Under the pieces are notes generated by a model that was not told the origin of the DNA, searched no databases, and saw only the letters and a program-made list of their open reading frames with translations. This document shows positions 22,233 to 31,666 of a stretch of 33,444 nt of DNA, one piece after another (position 1 is the first letter of the stretch; every line of letters begins with the position of its first letter). The position numbers and the translations under genes are program-made. This stretch comes from an uncultured Pseudomonadota bacterium (GTDB lineage: Bacteria; Pseudomonadota; Alphaproteobacteria; RF32; CAG-239). The DNA lies in NCBI GenBank assembly GCA_949286215.1, contig CASDYX010000016.1:1-33444 (forward strand). Direction: 5' to 3'.

Positions 22233-22921
22233 TAAAACTCAATATCAGGCTCAATGCCATATTCTCTTAATGCTTGCACAATTTCTGCAATATAATATCG
22301 CTCCTGATAACTTAGAGCTCCGTCTGCTGAACTGATTTTTAACGCCTCGGTTATTAAATCTTCAATTTCTTCTGGAGTTTGTGACTTTAAGGCTTCTATT
22401 GCTTTGAAAAAATCGTTCTCAGCCGGGTTTAATTCTTCCATGTAATTATTCAGATATTGCTCACTTAATACCTTTGTTTGCGGCAATTTTTTATTTATGT
22501 ATTTTCTAATTGAAGCTAATTTTACCTGATTAAAATCAGCCGTGCATTTGGCAATAAAGGTCAGAATTATCAAATTATCTTTAATTTTTTCGAGATGTCT
22601 AAAATCAAAAATTTGTGCAGGCTCTGCTTCGTGGTGATTATCTTCAACCGTTGAGGTATAGGCACAATAATCTGCTATAAACTCTTTGGCCGAGGCATAG
22701 AACTTTTCGTTGCTCATATCCATAATATCGCGCAAGTAAACGCTATCAACAATATGCGATTTTTTGGTGCGATAAAAATATAAATCCAGAAAGACTAAGC
22801 TGTTCTTTTGCCAAATGTTTTTGACTGCTACATTTTCTTCTATCACCTTGCGTCCCGGAGATGTTAAATGCACCAGCATGTTATAAAATCTCATGGGACG
22901 AGAGGTTAACTCTGAATTCAT
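22232..22921 (-). CDS. TerB-like protein translationally coupled to mfd
   Basis: A 229-residue soluble, helical protein. The last 60 residues (EDLITEALKISSADGALSYQERYYIAEIVQAL) look like a TerB/DjlA-type helical bundle, with the acidic A-D-G-x-L-x-x-x-E signature. The first 150 residues, including VFLDLYFYRTKKSHIVDSVYLRDIMDMS, are not familiar. The start overlaps the mfd stop by 4 bases (ATGA), so it is made together with Mfd. A role in DNA repair is suggested only by position. It is followed by a terminator. Confidence 0.7.
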   Translation of the reverse strand: MNSELTSRPMRFYNMLVHLTSPGRKVIEENVAVKNIWQKNSLVFLDLYFYRTKKSHIVDSVYLRDIMDMSNEKFYASAKEFIADYCAYTSTVEDNHHEAEPAQIFDFRHLEKIKDNLIILTFIAKCTADFNQVKLASIRKYINKKLPQTKVLSEQYLNNYMEELNPAENDFFKAIEALKSQTPEEIEDLITEALKISSADGALSYQERYYIAEIVQALREYGIEPDIEF

Positions 22922-25900
22922 TGTTCCACTCCCAAGAGCGAGATTAATTTTTTGAGATAGTTTTTGATGGTTTCAACCCTGAGGCTGTAATCTTCCAAGT
23001 TTTTCTCAATAAAGAGTTTTTGGTCCGGGCGAATTTTTACTGCGCCAAACTGTTTGGTAACAAAATCTATCAACTTATCTGGGGCGGCGAAGGTATTGTT
23101 ATGGAAGCTCAGCAAAATACCTTTTCCGCCGGCCTCGATTTTTTCAACATTTGCTAGAACAGCAAGCTGCTTGATTTCAACTGTTTTGAGAAGGTTGTCA
23201 ACTTCTGCAGGGAGTTTACCAAAGCGGTCAACCAACTCCTCTTTCATATCAAGGAGTGCGTTTTTATCTTTTATCTCGCCAATACGCTTATAAAGGCCTA
23301 AGCGAACACCTAAGTCTTTAACATAGGTTTCGGGTATCATAATTGGAATACCGGTGGTGATTTGCGGCGCCCATTCAAGAGAAGCTTGTTTGTCTTGCTC
23401 AAATTCTCCGGCTTTGAGGCGGGCAATTTCTTCTTCCAGCATGTGTTGATACAAGGCAACACCGACTTCTTTAATATGGCCGGATTGCTCCTCACCCAAA
23501 ATATTACCCGAGCCCCTAATATCCATATCATGGCTGGCAAGCGAGAAACCTGCGCCTAAGGTATCGAGCGCTTGCAAGATGCTCAAGCGGCGTTCGGCAA
23601 TTGGCTTGAGGTTCTTTTGCTTTGGCACGGTAAAGTAACAATAGCCTCTGAGTTTGCCACGTCCTACTCGCCCTCTTAATTGGTAAAGTTGCGCCAGACC
23701 AAACATATCTGCCCGATAGACAATCATGGTATTAACCGAGGGCATATCAATACCGGATTCAATAATGGTGGTGGAGAGAAGCATATCGGCTTTGCCATCG
23801 GCAAAATCGTTCATGACCTCTTCAAGGTGTTTTACAGGCATTTGCCCGTGGGCAACCAAGATTTTGATATCAGGTACGAGTTCTCGGAGCTCTTTTTCAA
23901 CCCCAAAAATATCTGAAACCCTTGGGCAGACAAAGAAAGTTTGACCGTTACGGAATTTTTCTCGATAAATTGCCTCTTTTATCATAACCTTATCAAAAGG
24001 CATGACAAAAGTGCGCGCGGCCAAGCGGTCAACCGGCGGCGTGCCGATAATGCTTAATTGTTTTACGCCGGTTAAGGACATTTGCAGGGTTCTTGGAATT
24101 GGCGTAGCGGTTAGAGTTAACACGTGAACATTAGACTTAAGTGCTTTTAATTTTTCTTTATGAGCAACGCCGAAATGTTGCTCTTCATCTATAATTAAGA
24201 GCCCTAAGTTGCAGAATTTTATATCTTTTGACAACAAAGCGTGCGTGCCGATAACAATTTCCACCGCCCCGTCTGCCAAACCTTTACGGGTTTCTTCGGC
24301 TTCTTTAGGGGTTACCAAGCGTGATAACATTTTAACCTTGATTGGAAAACCTTCCATACGCTTTTTGAAATTATAATAGTGTTGGCGTGCGAGCAAAGTT
24401 GTCGGCACAATTAACGCTACTTGAGCACCCGACATTGCAACGGCAAAGGCCGCGCGCAAGGCAACTTCGGTTTTACCAAACCCAACATCGCCGCAAACCA
24501 ATCTATCCATCGGCGAGCCAAGTCCCAAATCTTTCAAAACATCCGTTATGGCATTGAGTTGGTCATCGGTTTCGCTATAAGGAAAGCGCGCGCAAAATTC
24601 ATCATAAGGTCCTGAGGGCGGAATGAAAACATCAGCCTCTTTGAGGTGTCTTTCGGCGGCAATTTTAATTAATTTTTCCGCGATATCGCGAATTTTCTCT
24701 TTAACTTTGGCTTTTTTTGCCTGCCATGCAACGCCTCCTAGGGTATCAAGCTGAATATTATCATCTTCCAAACCATAGCGGGAGACCATATCAATATTTT
24801 CGACCGGAACAAAGAGTTTGGCATCGTTGGCATATAATATCTTTAAGCAATCATGCGGGGCGCCGCCGGCCGTAATATTCTCTAGACCTAAGAACTTACC
24901 AATACCATGTTCGACATGGACAACTAACTCGCCAATTGAAAGTGATGAGACATCAGCAATAAAATCTTTCGCCGTTACTTTTTTGGTGGTGCGGCGGGTT
25001 TGGCGCTCGCCTAAAATATCTTGTTCGGAAATCAGGCACCAGCCGTCGCCCCTAAAACCATGCGCCAAATTCATTACGGCTAAAACAGTTTTTTTGTGTC
25101 CGGCTTTTGTAAGAGCTTCGTGCCAATCATCGGCCAAGGCAATATCTGAGAAGCCATATTCGCTCATGAGTGATGCCAAGCGTTCTCTTGAGCCCTCAGA
25201 ATAACAACAAATAATTCTTTTTAATTTGCCGTTTTCACTCAGATAATTTTTGAGCTCATTATAAACCTCCGCAGCCGAAATATTCTTGGCATTAGAAAAA
25301 TCTCGCCCAGGAATAACGCCTGCCGTTTCATTATTTTCTCCCGCGGGCAAAGTCATGGGTGTAAAATAAATGGCTTGGCGTTGGCGCAAGCGTGTTGCAA
25401 ACTCCTCTTTGGTCATATAAAGCAATTCGGGCGCAATCGGACGATAGGTATCAACCTCATTAGCCGATTTTATTGATAGAGCCTCAAGGCGTGCTTGATA
25501 GTAGTCAATAATACTTTCTTCTTTTGCGCTAACCGCTTCTTTTACCGATTTGCCGATAATCACATAGGCCTGAGGCACATAATCAAACAAAGTCGGCAAG
25601 GTTTCATCATAGAAAAACGGCAACCAGTTTTCCATACCGATATATTTTTGCCCATTAGAAATCGTTTCATAGAGCTCATCTGTGGTTCCTTGAGAACCAA
25701 AAGCCTCACGATATTTGGCACGAAAGCTCTTAATTGTGTTATTATCAAGAGCTACCTCCCCCATTACTTGGAAAGTATAACTTTTCAGCTCACCGGTGGA
25801 GCGTTGGGTTAAGGGATCAAAAGTGCGGATTTTTTCCACCTCGTCGCCAAACAAATCAATACGCAACGGCTGGGCGCTTCCGACAGGAAAAATATCTAAG

Positions 25901-26400
25901 ATATCACCACGGACGGCATATTCTCCGGCTTCCATCACTTGTTCAACCCGATTATAGCCATTGACCACCGCATAGTGCACAAAGTCATTAAAATTAAGCG
26001 AAGCGCCGGTTTTGACCTCACGCATTGAATTTAAGAATATCTTTTTTAACGGCAAGCGTTGGAGAATCGCACCGCTACTGGTTAAAATAATACGGGGCTT
26101 TTTTGGGGTCGGATTTTGTGCCAAAGTGCTCAGAGTTTCTACACGCGAGGCAACCACATTAACATTTGGCGATACACGGTCATAAGGCACCGTATCCCAT
26201 GCCGGAAACTTTAAGACCTCAATTTGCGGGGCAATCGTATTTAAGATTTGCGCCGTATGTTCCAAAGACACACCATCACTTACGACATATATTATATCGT
26301 GTTTGGCGGAGAGCTGTAATTTGGCAAGCAAAAACGCATCATATCCGTCGGGGACTGATGAAATCGTGCAATTTTGCAGAGTTGCGATATCTTCTAACAT
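22918..26400 (-). CDS. mfd: Transcription-repair coupling factor Mfd
   Basis: A 1160-residue, full-length Mfd. It removes RNA polymerase stalled at lesions and recruits UvrA. In order: the UvrB-like N-terminal modules, the RNA-polymerase-interaction domain around residues 480-550 (IGELVVHVEHGIGKFLGLE), the translocase with Walker A GDVGFGKTE near 636, DEEQHFG, TATPIPRTLQM and QLRGRVGRG, and the C-terminal TRCF domain. Promoters for mfd and recG lie in the 86-base gap at 26401-26486. Confidence 0.97.
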   Translation of the reverse strand: MLEDIATLQNCTISSVPDGYDAFLLAKLQLSAKHDIIYVVSDGVSLEHTAQILNTIAPQIEVLKFPAWDTVPYDRVSPNVNVVASRVETLSTLAQNPTPKKPRIILTSSGAILQRLPLKKIFLNSMREVKTGASLNFNDFVHYAVVNGYNRVEQVMEAGEYAVRGDILDIFPVGSAQPLRIDLFGDEVEKIRTFDPLTQRSTGELKSYTFQVMGEVALDNNTIKSFRAKYREAFGSQGTTDELYETISNGQKYIGMENWLPFFYDETLPTLFDYVPQAYVIIGKSVKEAVSAKEESIIDYYQARLEALSIKSANEVDTYRPIAPELLYMTKEEFATRLRQRQAIYFTPMTLPAGENNETAGVIPGRDFSNAKNISAAEVYNELKNYLSENGKLKRIICCYSEGSRERLASLMSEYGFSDIALADDWHEALTKAGHKKTVLAVMNLAHGFRGDGWCLISEQDILGERQTRRTTKKVTAKDFIADVSSLSIGELVVHVEHGIGKFLGLENITAGGAPHDCLKILYANDAKLFVPVENIDMVSRYGLEDDNIQLDTLGGVAWQAKKAKVKEKIRDIAEKLIKIAAERHLKEADVFIPPSGPYDEFCARFPYSETDDQLNAITDVLKDLGLGSPMDRLVCGDVGFGKTEVALRAAFAVAMSGAQVALIVPTTLLARQHYYNFKKRMEGFPIKVKMLSRLVTPKEAEETRKGLADGAVEIVIGTHALLSKDIKFCNLGLLIIDEEQHFGVAHKEKLKALKSNVHVLTLTATPIPRTLQMSLTGVKQLSIIGTPPVDRLAARTFVMPFDKVMIKEAIYREKFRNGQTFFVCPRVSDIFGVEKELRELVPDIKILVAHGQMPVKHLEEVMNDFADGKADMLLSTTIIESGIDMPSVNTMIVYRADMFGLAQLYQLRGRVGRGKLRGYCYFTVPKQKNLKPIAERRLSILQALDTLGAGFSLASHDMDIRGSGNILGEEQSGHIKEVGVALYQHMLEEEIARLKAGEFEQDKQASLEWAPQITTGIPIMIPETYVKDLGVRLGLYKRIGEIKDKNALLDMKEELVDRFGKLPAEVDNLLKTVEIKQLAVLANVEKIEAGGKGILLSFHNNTFAAPDKLIDFVTKQFGAVKIRPDQKLFIEKNLEDYSLRVETIKNYLKKLISLLGVEQ

Positions 26401-26417
26401 TTTCTTTAATCTTGTTA

Positions 26418-26445
26418 TTTACTTTATTTTGAAAATATATACAAT
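26418..26445 (+). promoter_or_regulatory. Possible recG promoter
   Basis: TTTACT (26418-26423), 16-base spacer, TACAAT (26440-26445). The spacing is good and the -35 imperfect. It lies in the 86-base gap between divergent mfd and recG. Confidence 0.45.
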
Positions 26446-26486
26446 ATCGCCTAGATGCAACTGTTTTCTTTATTTTTAGAGGAAAA

Positions 26487-28568
26487 ATGCGACCACCGAT
26501 TTTATTTCCGTTGTTTGCGCCGATTAACACGCTTAAAGGTATCGGGCTTAAGACGCAAGAGTTTTTGAATCGCTTGTGCGGTAATCGCGTGGTGGATTTG
26601 TTATGGCATTTACCTTCAGGAATTATTGACCGCACCTATTCACCAAAACTCTGTATGGCAAAAGAAAACACTATTTGTACCCTTAAAGTAAAAGTCATAG
26701 AGCATATTGCTCCAAAGACAAAAAAGCAACCTTACCGCGTGATTTGCTCAGACGGAACGGGTGATTTGGTATTGAGTTTTTTCAAAGTTTATCCTGAGTC
26801 TATTCACAAAAATCTTCCCGTCGGCGAAGTGCGTGTGGTCAGCGGAAAAGTGGAGCGCTTTCAAGGTTTGTTACAAATGAGTCATCCTGACTATATTGTG
26901 AAACCCGAAGATATGGGGACTATTTTGGGAATTGAACCCGTCTATCCACTCACAGCCGGTATTACCAATAAACTGCTCAATAAAATTATGAAACAAGCCT
27001 TAGGCATTGTGCCGCAATTTAGTGAGTGGCTTGATGAGCCTTATTTGAAAGCAAACAACTGGCCAAGTTTTAACCAAGCTCTAAAATCAGCACATCTGCC
27101 AAAGTCTTTGGCGAATCTAGAACCAAATGACATTGCGCGTACCCGTTTGGCTTATGATGAATTATTGGCCAACCAATTAGCGTTAGCAATTGTACGAGAG
27201 AGAGTTAAAAAGCAGCAAGGGCGAGAAATTAAAGGTAATGGCTTGTTGAGAAAAAAAATTTTACAAATTTTGCCGTTTAATCTTACTCAAGCTCAAGAAA
27301 AAGTATTAAAAGAAATCAGCGCCGACCAAGCATCGCCTTATCGTATGCTTCGGCTCTTGCAAGGTGATGTCGGTAGCGGGAAAACTATTGTTGCTTTTCT
27401 AACCATGCTGAATGCCGTGGAGTGCGGGGCACAAGCCGCAATTATGGCTCCAACCGAAATTTTGGCAAAGCAACATTTGGAAACCATTCAACCTTTATGT
27501 GAGGAAATCGGACTTCGCGCCGAATTATTAACCGGTCGTGTTAAAGGCAAAACACGTACAAAAATCTTGCAAGATTTGGAAGATGGCAAAATTGATATTC
27601 TTATCGGAACGCATGCCTTGTTTGTGGAGGATGTTACGTTCAAGGATTTGGCTTGCGTGGTGATTGATGAGCAACATCGTTTCGGTGTACACCAAAGACT
27701 TGCCCTCTCCAATAAGGGTAACAAAGCCGATATTCTGGTTATGACGGCAACCCCAATTCCTCGGTCTTTGGTTTTGACGGCTTATGGGGATATGGAATAT
27801 TCAAAAATCGACCAAGTGCCTGAGGGGCGAAAACCGGTTGATACACGCGTGATGCCGGTGGCAAAAATAGATGTGGTGGTTGATGCTTTGCGCCGTAAAC
27901 TTGATGAAGGTTGCAGAGCTTATTGGGTTTGCCCTTTGGTGGAAGAATCCGAAAAGACCGACTTAGCCGCTGCCGAAGAACGCTTTGAAACATTACAAAA
28001 AATATTTGGCGATAAGGTCGGCCTTGTACACGGCAAAATGAAAGAAAAAGATAAAGATGCCGTAATGGAAAGATTTAAGAAAGGCGAGCTTTCTCTCTTG
28101 GTTGCTACAACCGTGATTGAAGTCGGTGTTAATGTACCCGAGGCAACAGTCATGATTATTGAACATGCCGAAAGATTTGGCTTGGCTCAACTTCACCAAC
28201 TCAGAGGGCGGATTAAGCGCGGTTTTCAGGCCTCAACTTGCTTATTACTCTATTCTTATCCTTTGAGTGAAACTGCTCACAGTCGCCTTAATATTATGAA
28301 AGAGACGGAAGACGGCTTTTTGATTGCCGAAAAAGATTTGGAGCTCAGAGGCGGTGGTGAAATTTTGGGCACGCGTCAATCCGGGTTTAACGAATTTAAG
28401 CTCGCTGATATGACGGTTCACAAAAACTTACTGCTCACCGCCAATAAAGATGCGCGTATGATGTTGGAATTGGACCCGCAACTTACCTCCAACAGAGGAA
28501 TGGCGTTACGCGTTTTGCTTTATCTCTTTGAGCGAGACGACGCCGTCAAAACTTATTTAGCAGGATAA
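26487..28568 (+). CDS. recG: ATP-dependent DNA helicase RecG
   Basis: A 693-residue branch-migration helicase that remodels stalled forks and Holliday junctions. An OB-fold wedge domain lies in the first 200 residues. The helicase core has Walker A GDVGSGKT from residue 293, DEQHRFG near 394, TATPIPRSL, ATTVIEVGVNVPEAT and QLRGRIKRG. A conserved C-terminal part with DLELRGGGEILGTRQSG follows. GAGGAAAA precedes the ATG. It is full length and divergent from mfd. Confidence 0.97.
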   Translation: MRPPILFPLFAPINTLKGIGLKTQEFLNRLCGNRVVDLLWHLPSGIIDRTYSPKLCMAKENTICTLKVKVIEHIAPKTKKQPYRVICSDGTGDLVLSFFKVYPESIHKNLPVGEVRVVSGKVERFQGLLQMSHPDYIVKPEDMGTILGIEPVYPLTAGITNKLLNKIMKQALGIVPQFSEWLDEPYLKANNWPSFNQALKSAHLPKSLANLEPNDIARTRLAYDELLANQLALAIVRERVKKQQGREIKGNGLLRKKILQILPFNLTQAQEKVLKEISADQASPYRMLRLLQGDVGSGKTIVAFLTMLNAVECGAQAAIMAPTEILAKQHLETIQPLCEEIGLRAELLTGRVKGKTRTKILQDLEDGKIDILIGTHALFVEDVTFKDLACVVIDEQHRFGVHQRLALSNKGNKADILVMTATPIPRSLVLTAYGDMEYSKIDQVPEGRKPVDTRVMPVAKIDVVVDALRRKLDEGCRAYWVCPLVEESEKTDLAAAEERFETLQKIFGDKVGLVHGKMKEKDKDAVMERFKKGELSLLVATTVIEVGVNVPEATVMIIEHAERFGLAQLHQLRGRIKRGFQASTCLLLYSYPLSETAHSRLNIMKETEDGFLIAEKDLELRGGGEILGTRQSGFNEFKLADMTVHKNLLLTANKDARMMLELDPQLTSNRGMALRVLLYLFERDDAVKTYLAG

Positions 28569-28570
28569 AG

Positions 28571-28608
28571 AAAAGCCTCAGCATTCGAACTGAGACTTTT
28601 GATTTTTA
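28571..28608. terminator. Terminator between recG and mrp
   Basis: AAAAG-C-CTCAG and CTGAG-A-CTTTT form a stem with one mismatch around an 8-base loop, then GATTTTT. It overlaps the mrp stop codon and probably serves both convergent genes. Confidence 0.65.
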
Positions 28609-29601
28609 AGCAAAAAGTTTGTCTTTGACCTGTCGGGCGATGGCCTCATAGGCTCTGGCATAAGGGCTGCCCGGCATGGATGCAACAACCGGTGTTCCGG
28701 CATCGGAATTTGAGCGAATGGCCATATGCAACGGAATTTCGCCCAAGAAAGGAACGCCTAATTGAGCGGCAGTTTTTTGAGCTCCTTCATGACCGAAAAT
28801 ATCTGCTCTTGCGCCGCAATGCTCACAAATATAATAGCTCATATTTTCCACAATGCCCAAAATCTCAACATTGACTTTTTTGAACATATTCACGCCTTTG
28901 ACAGCATCTATCAAAGCTATGTCTTGCGGGGTGGAAACAATTACCGCACCGTCTAACTTTAACATTTGCGACAGTGAGATTTGGATATCTCCCGTGCCTG
29001 GAGGCATATCTATTACCATGACATCAATCTCGCCCCAGTTGACTTCGGTTAGAAGTTGTTGGATGGCACCACATGCCTTTGCACCACGCCAAATCAAAGG
29101 CGTATCTTTATCTATCAGTGTGCCGATTGACATTGATTTTATACCTTGAACAAAGAAAGCCTCCATGGTTTGGCCATCATAAGAAACGGGAGGTTGTCCT
29201 TCATAACCCAAAAGGGTCGGAACGGAAGGACCGTAAATGTCAGCATCAAACAAAGCAACCTTTAGCCCCTGCTCTGCCAGAGCCAAGGCCAAATTAACCG
29301 CCGTGGTAGATTTGCCGACGCCGCCTTTGCCTGAGGCGACGGCAATGATTTTTTTGACACCTTTCACTGTCCAGCCTTCTTGTTCGGGACGAAGGCCTTG
29401 AGGAGCCTTTGGCGCGGTGAAGATAATCGAAACTTTCTTATCTCCCGCAAGCTCTGATATTTTTTGGCGTAAGACCTCAGACTTGCCGGCATCTTCCGCT
29501 GAGGCTATTGTAACAATCACTCTCTTATTGGTTATTTGCAGGCTCTCTATTGCTTCTGCGCTAAAATATTCCAAACATAGCGCGCGAATTGCTTCTTCCA
29601 T
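28606..29601 (-). CDS. mrp: Iron-sulfur cluster carrier ATPase (Mrp/ApbC)
   Basis: A 331-residue P-loop ATPase of the Mrp/NBP35 family that carries Fe-S clusters to target proteins. A short DUF59-like N-terminal domain (residues 1-70) is followed by the deviant Walker A GKGGVGKST at 91-99, DADIYGPSVP, DMPPGTGD near 199, and the cluster-binding C-x-x-C (Cys259, Cys262) in YYICEHCGAR. The N-terminal domain is a little shorter than usual, but all ATPase motifs are present. Confidence 0.95.
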   Translation of the reverse strand: MEEAIRALCLEYFSAEAIESLQITNKRVIVTIASAEDAGKSEVLRQKISELAGDKKVSIIFTAPKAPQGLRPEQEGWTVKGVKKIIAVASGKGGVGKSTTAVNLALALAEQGLKVALFDADIYGPSVPTLLGYEGQPPVSYDGQTMEAFFVQGIKSMSIGTLIDKDTPLIWRGAKACGAIQQLLTEVNWGEIDVMVIDMPPGTGDIQISLSQMLKLDGAVIVSTPQDIALIDAVKGVNMFKKVNVEILGIVENMSYYICEHCGARADIFGHEGAQKTAAQLGVPFLGEIPLHMAIRSNSDAGTPVVASMPGSPYARAYEAIARQVKDKLFA

Positions 29602-29638
29602 CGGATTTTCTCCCCCTGTTGATAGCTTATATCATTAA

Positions 29639-29667
29639 TTGTCATTAGCTGATATTTATATTATATG
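29639..29667 (+). promoter_or_regulatory. Possible promoter of the hflK operon
   Basis: TTGTCA (29639-29644) with TTATAT or TATATG at 29661-29667 (spacing 16-17), about 40 bases before the hflK start. Confidence 0.4.
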
Positions 29668-29708
29668 TAAAAAAAAGCAACGAAATAAATTATAAGAGGT
29701 GCAAAATA

Positions 29709-30773
29709 ATGGCAAAAAATCAAGGCCCATGGGGCAATAATGATAACTCCAGCCCTTGGGGCGACAGTGAGGAGACGCTTTCTAACCCTAAAGTCGTGGA
29801 CTTTAGCGTGTTGGAAAGGGTGAAGAATGACGATGGATTTGACTTTAAATTCGGTTGGGCAATTGCAATTATCGTCGCCTTGTGGCTGGCTTCGGGCTTT
29901 TATCAAATTCAGCCCAGCGACCAAGGTGTGGTTTTGCGCTTTGGGGCATATGCCTACACAACCGATGCCGGACTGCATTATCATCTGCCCTACCCAATCG
30001 AAAAGGTTGAAAAAGTCAATATTACACGTGAACGCAGTATTAATATCGGTGAAGTAGAAACTTATCGCAATGCTGCAAACTCTTTCACCGAAAGCCACAT
30101 GCTAACGGGGGATGAAAATATTGTTGATATTAACCTCACCGTGGTTTGGAAAATTAAAAATGCTAAAGACTACCTCTTTAACATGCGCAGCCCTGATGTG
30201 ACCGTTCGCGTGGCCGCTCAATCTGTTTTGAGAGAAATTGTCGGACAATCACAAATGCAACCGATTATTACTGGTGACCGCGGCAAAGTTGAAGACGAAA
30301 CCAAGGCCGAACTGCAAAAAGTTTTGGATGAGTTCGGTTCCGGTGTGGAAATCGTTCGTGTAAAACTCCAAAAGGCTGACCCTCCGAAGCAAGTGGTTGA
30401 TGCTTTTAATGAAGTTCAACGCGCAAAAGCCGATATGGAACGTTTCAAAAACGAAGCAGAGGCTTATCGCAACGAGATTTTACCGAAAGCTCAAGGTGAA
30501 GCTGCTCAACGTTTGCAAAATGCTCAAGCCTATAAAGAAGCCGTTGTTAACAAAGCAAAAGGTGAAGCTGAGCGCTTTATTTCAGTGTACAATGCCTATA
30601 AGCAAGGTAAAGATGTAACCGCAAAACGCTTGTATTTGGAAACTATGGAAGAGGTTTTGAACAAGTCAAACAAAGTGATTTTGGACCAATCCGGCAAAGG
30701 TAATGCTATTTTGCCCTTGCTGCCGATTAACCAAAACAGTGTTGCCTCTACAGCCGTAAATAATAAAAATTAG
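29709..30773 (+). CDS. hflK: FtsH modulator HflK
   Basis: A 354-residue SPFH/prohibitin-domain membrane protein that with HflC forms the large cage around the protease FtsH. The Gly/Asn/Trp-rich N-terminus (WGNNDNSSPWG) is cytoplasmic. One membrane helix covers about residues 49-66. The SPFH domain follows (VVLRFGAYAYTTDAGLHYHLPYPIEKVEKV), then a long Ala/Glu/Lys coiled coil from about 225 to 310. AGAGGTG precedes the ATG. It is 8 bases from hflC. Confidence 0.95.
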   Translation: MAKNQGPWGNNDNSSPWGDSEETLSNPKVVDFSVLERVKNDDGFDFKFGWAIAIIVALWLASGFYQIQPSDQGVVLRFGAYAYTTDAGLHYHLPYPIEKVEKVNITRERSINIGEVETYRNAANSFTESHMLTGDENIVDINLTVVWKIKNAKDYLFNMRSPDVTVRVAAQSVLREIVGQSQMQPIITGDRGKVEDETKAELQKVLDEFGSGVEIVRVKLQKADPPKQVVDAFNEVQRAKADMERFKNEAEAYRNEILPKAQGEAAQRLQNAQAYKEAVVNKAKGEAERFISVYNAYKQGKDVTAKRLYLETMEEVLNKSNKVILDQSGKGNAILPLLPINQNSVASTAVNNKN

Positions 30774-30781
30774 GAGTATGA

Positions 30782-31660
30782 ATGATGTTTGATCGCTATA
30801 AATATTATTTTCTGGCTGTCTTGGCCGTCATTGTTTTTGTCGGGTTAAACTCACTTTATGTTGTGGCTCAGCCTGAACAAGCTATTGTTCTGCAATTTGG
30901 TGAACCCATCCGTTTGGTGAAAGAACCGGGCTTAAAGGTTAAAATGCCCTTTATTCAAAATGTGGTCATTTATGATACGCGTTTGCTCAACCTTGACCCT
31001 CCGGCTCAAGAAGTGGTTTTGAACGATAAAAAACGTTTGGATGTTGACAGTTTTACACGTTACAAAATCGTTGACCCGCTCAAGTTCTATCAAACGGTTC
31101 GAACCGAAGAAATTGCTCGTGGCAAGTTGGCTGAAATCGTTAACTCATCAGTTCGTAAAATTTTGGGTCGCATTACCTTGCAAGAGCTATTGTCTCAACA
31201 ACGTACCCAAATTATGGCCGATATCAGCAGTGCGGTTAAAAAAGATGCCGAACAAATCGGTGTGAGCGTGGCCGACGTGAGAATCAGACGCGCAGACTTG
31301 CCGTTGCAAGTTTTGCAAGCCATTAACGCACGCATGAAAACAGAGCGTGAACGTGATGCCAAGGAATTCCGCGCCAAAGGACAACAACAAGCACAGCAAA
31401 TCAGAGCAAAGGCTGAAAAAGAGCGCACAATCATTATTGCCGAAGCTGAAAAGCAAGCTCAAATTATGCAAGGTCAAGGTGATGAGCAAGCTATTCAAAT
31501 TTGGAATGATGCCGCTAATATTGACCCAAGCTTTTATGCTTTTTATCGCTCTTTAGAGGCTTACAAAAACTCTTTGGCCGATGGTAACGCCTCTTTGGTG
31601 TTGGCGCCTGATTCCGAATTCTTTAAGTATTTCGGTACTTCCGATGTAAGGGCTAGATAA
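30782..31660 (+). CDS. hflC: FtsH modulator HflC
   Basis: A 292-residue SPFH protein, partner of HflK. The N-terminal membrane anchor covers residues 8-28, followed by AIVLQFGEPIRLVKEPGLKVKMPF. The core phrase is VRKILGRITLQELL, then RADLPLQVLQAINARMKTERERDAKEFRAKG leading into a coiled coil. The end, LVLAPDSEFFKYF, is typical. AGGAG precedes the first of two adjacent ATG codons; either could be used. Confidence 0.95.
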   Translation: MMFDRYKYYFLAVLAVIVFVGLNSLYVVAQPEQAIVLQFGEPIRLVKEPGLKVKMPFIQNVVIYDTRLLNLDPPAQEVVLNDKKRLDVDSFTRYKIVDPLKFYQTVRTEEIARGKLAEIVNSSVRKILGRITLQELLSQQRTQIMADISSAVKKDAEQIGVSVADVRIRRADLPLQVLQAINARMKTERERDAKEFRAKGQQQAQQIRAKAEKERTIIIAEAEKQAQIMQGQGDEQAIQIWNDAANIDPSFYAFYRSLEAYKNSLADGNASLVLAPDSEFFKYFGTSDVRAR

Positions 31661-31666
31661 GTACAA

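Noticed and set aside
29661..30098. 145-aa minus-strand ORF opposite hflK
   Set aside because: It is antisense to the well-supported hflK start region and resembles no protein.
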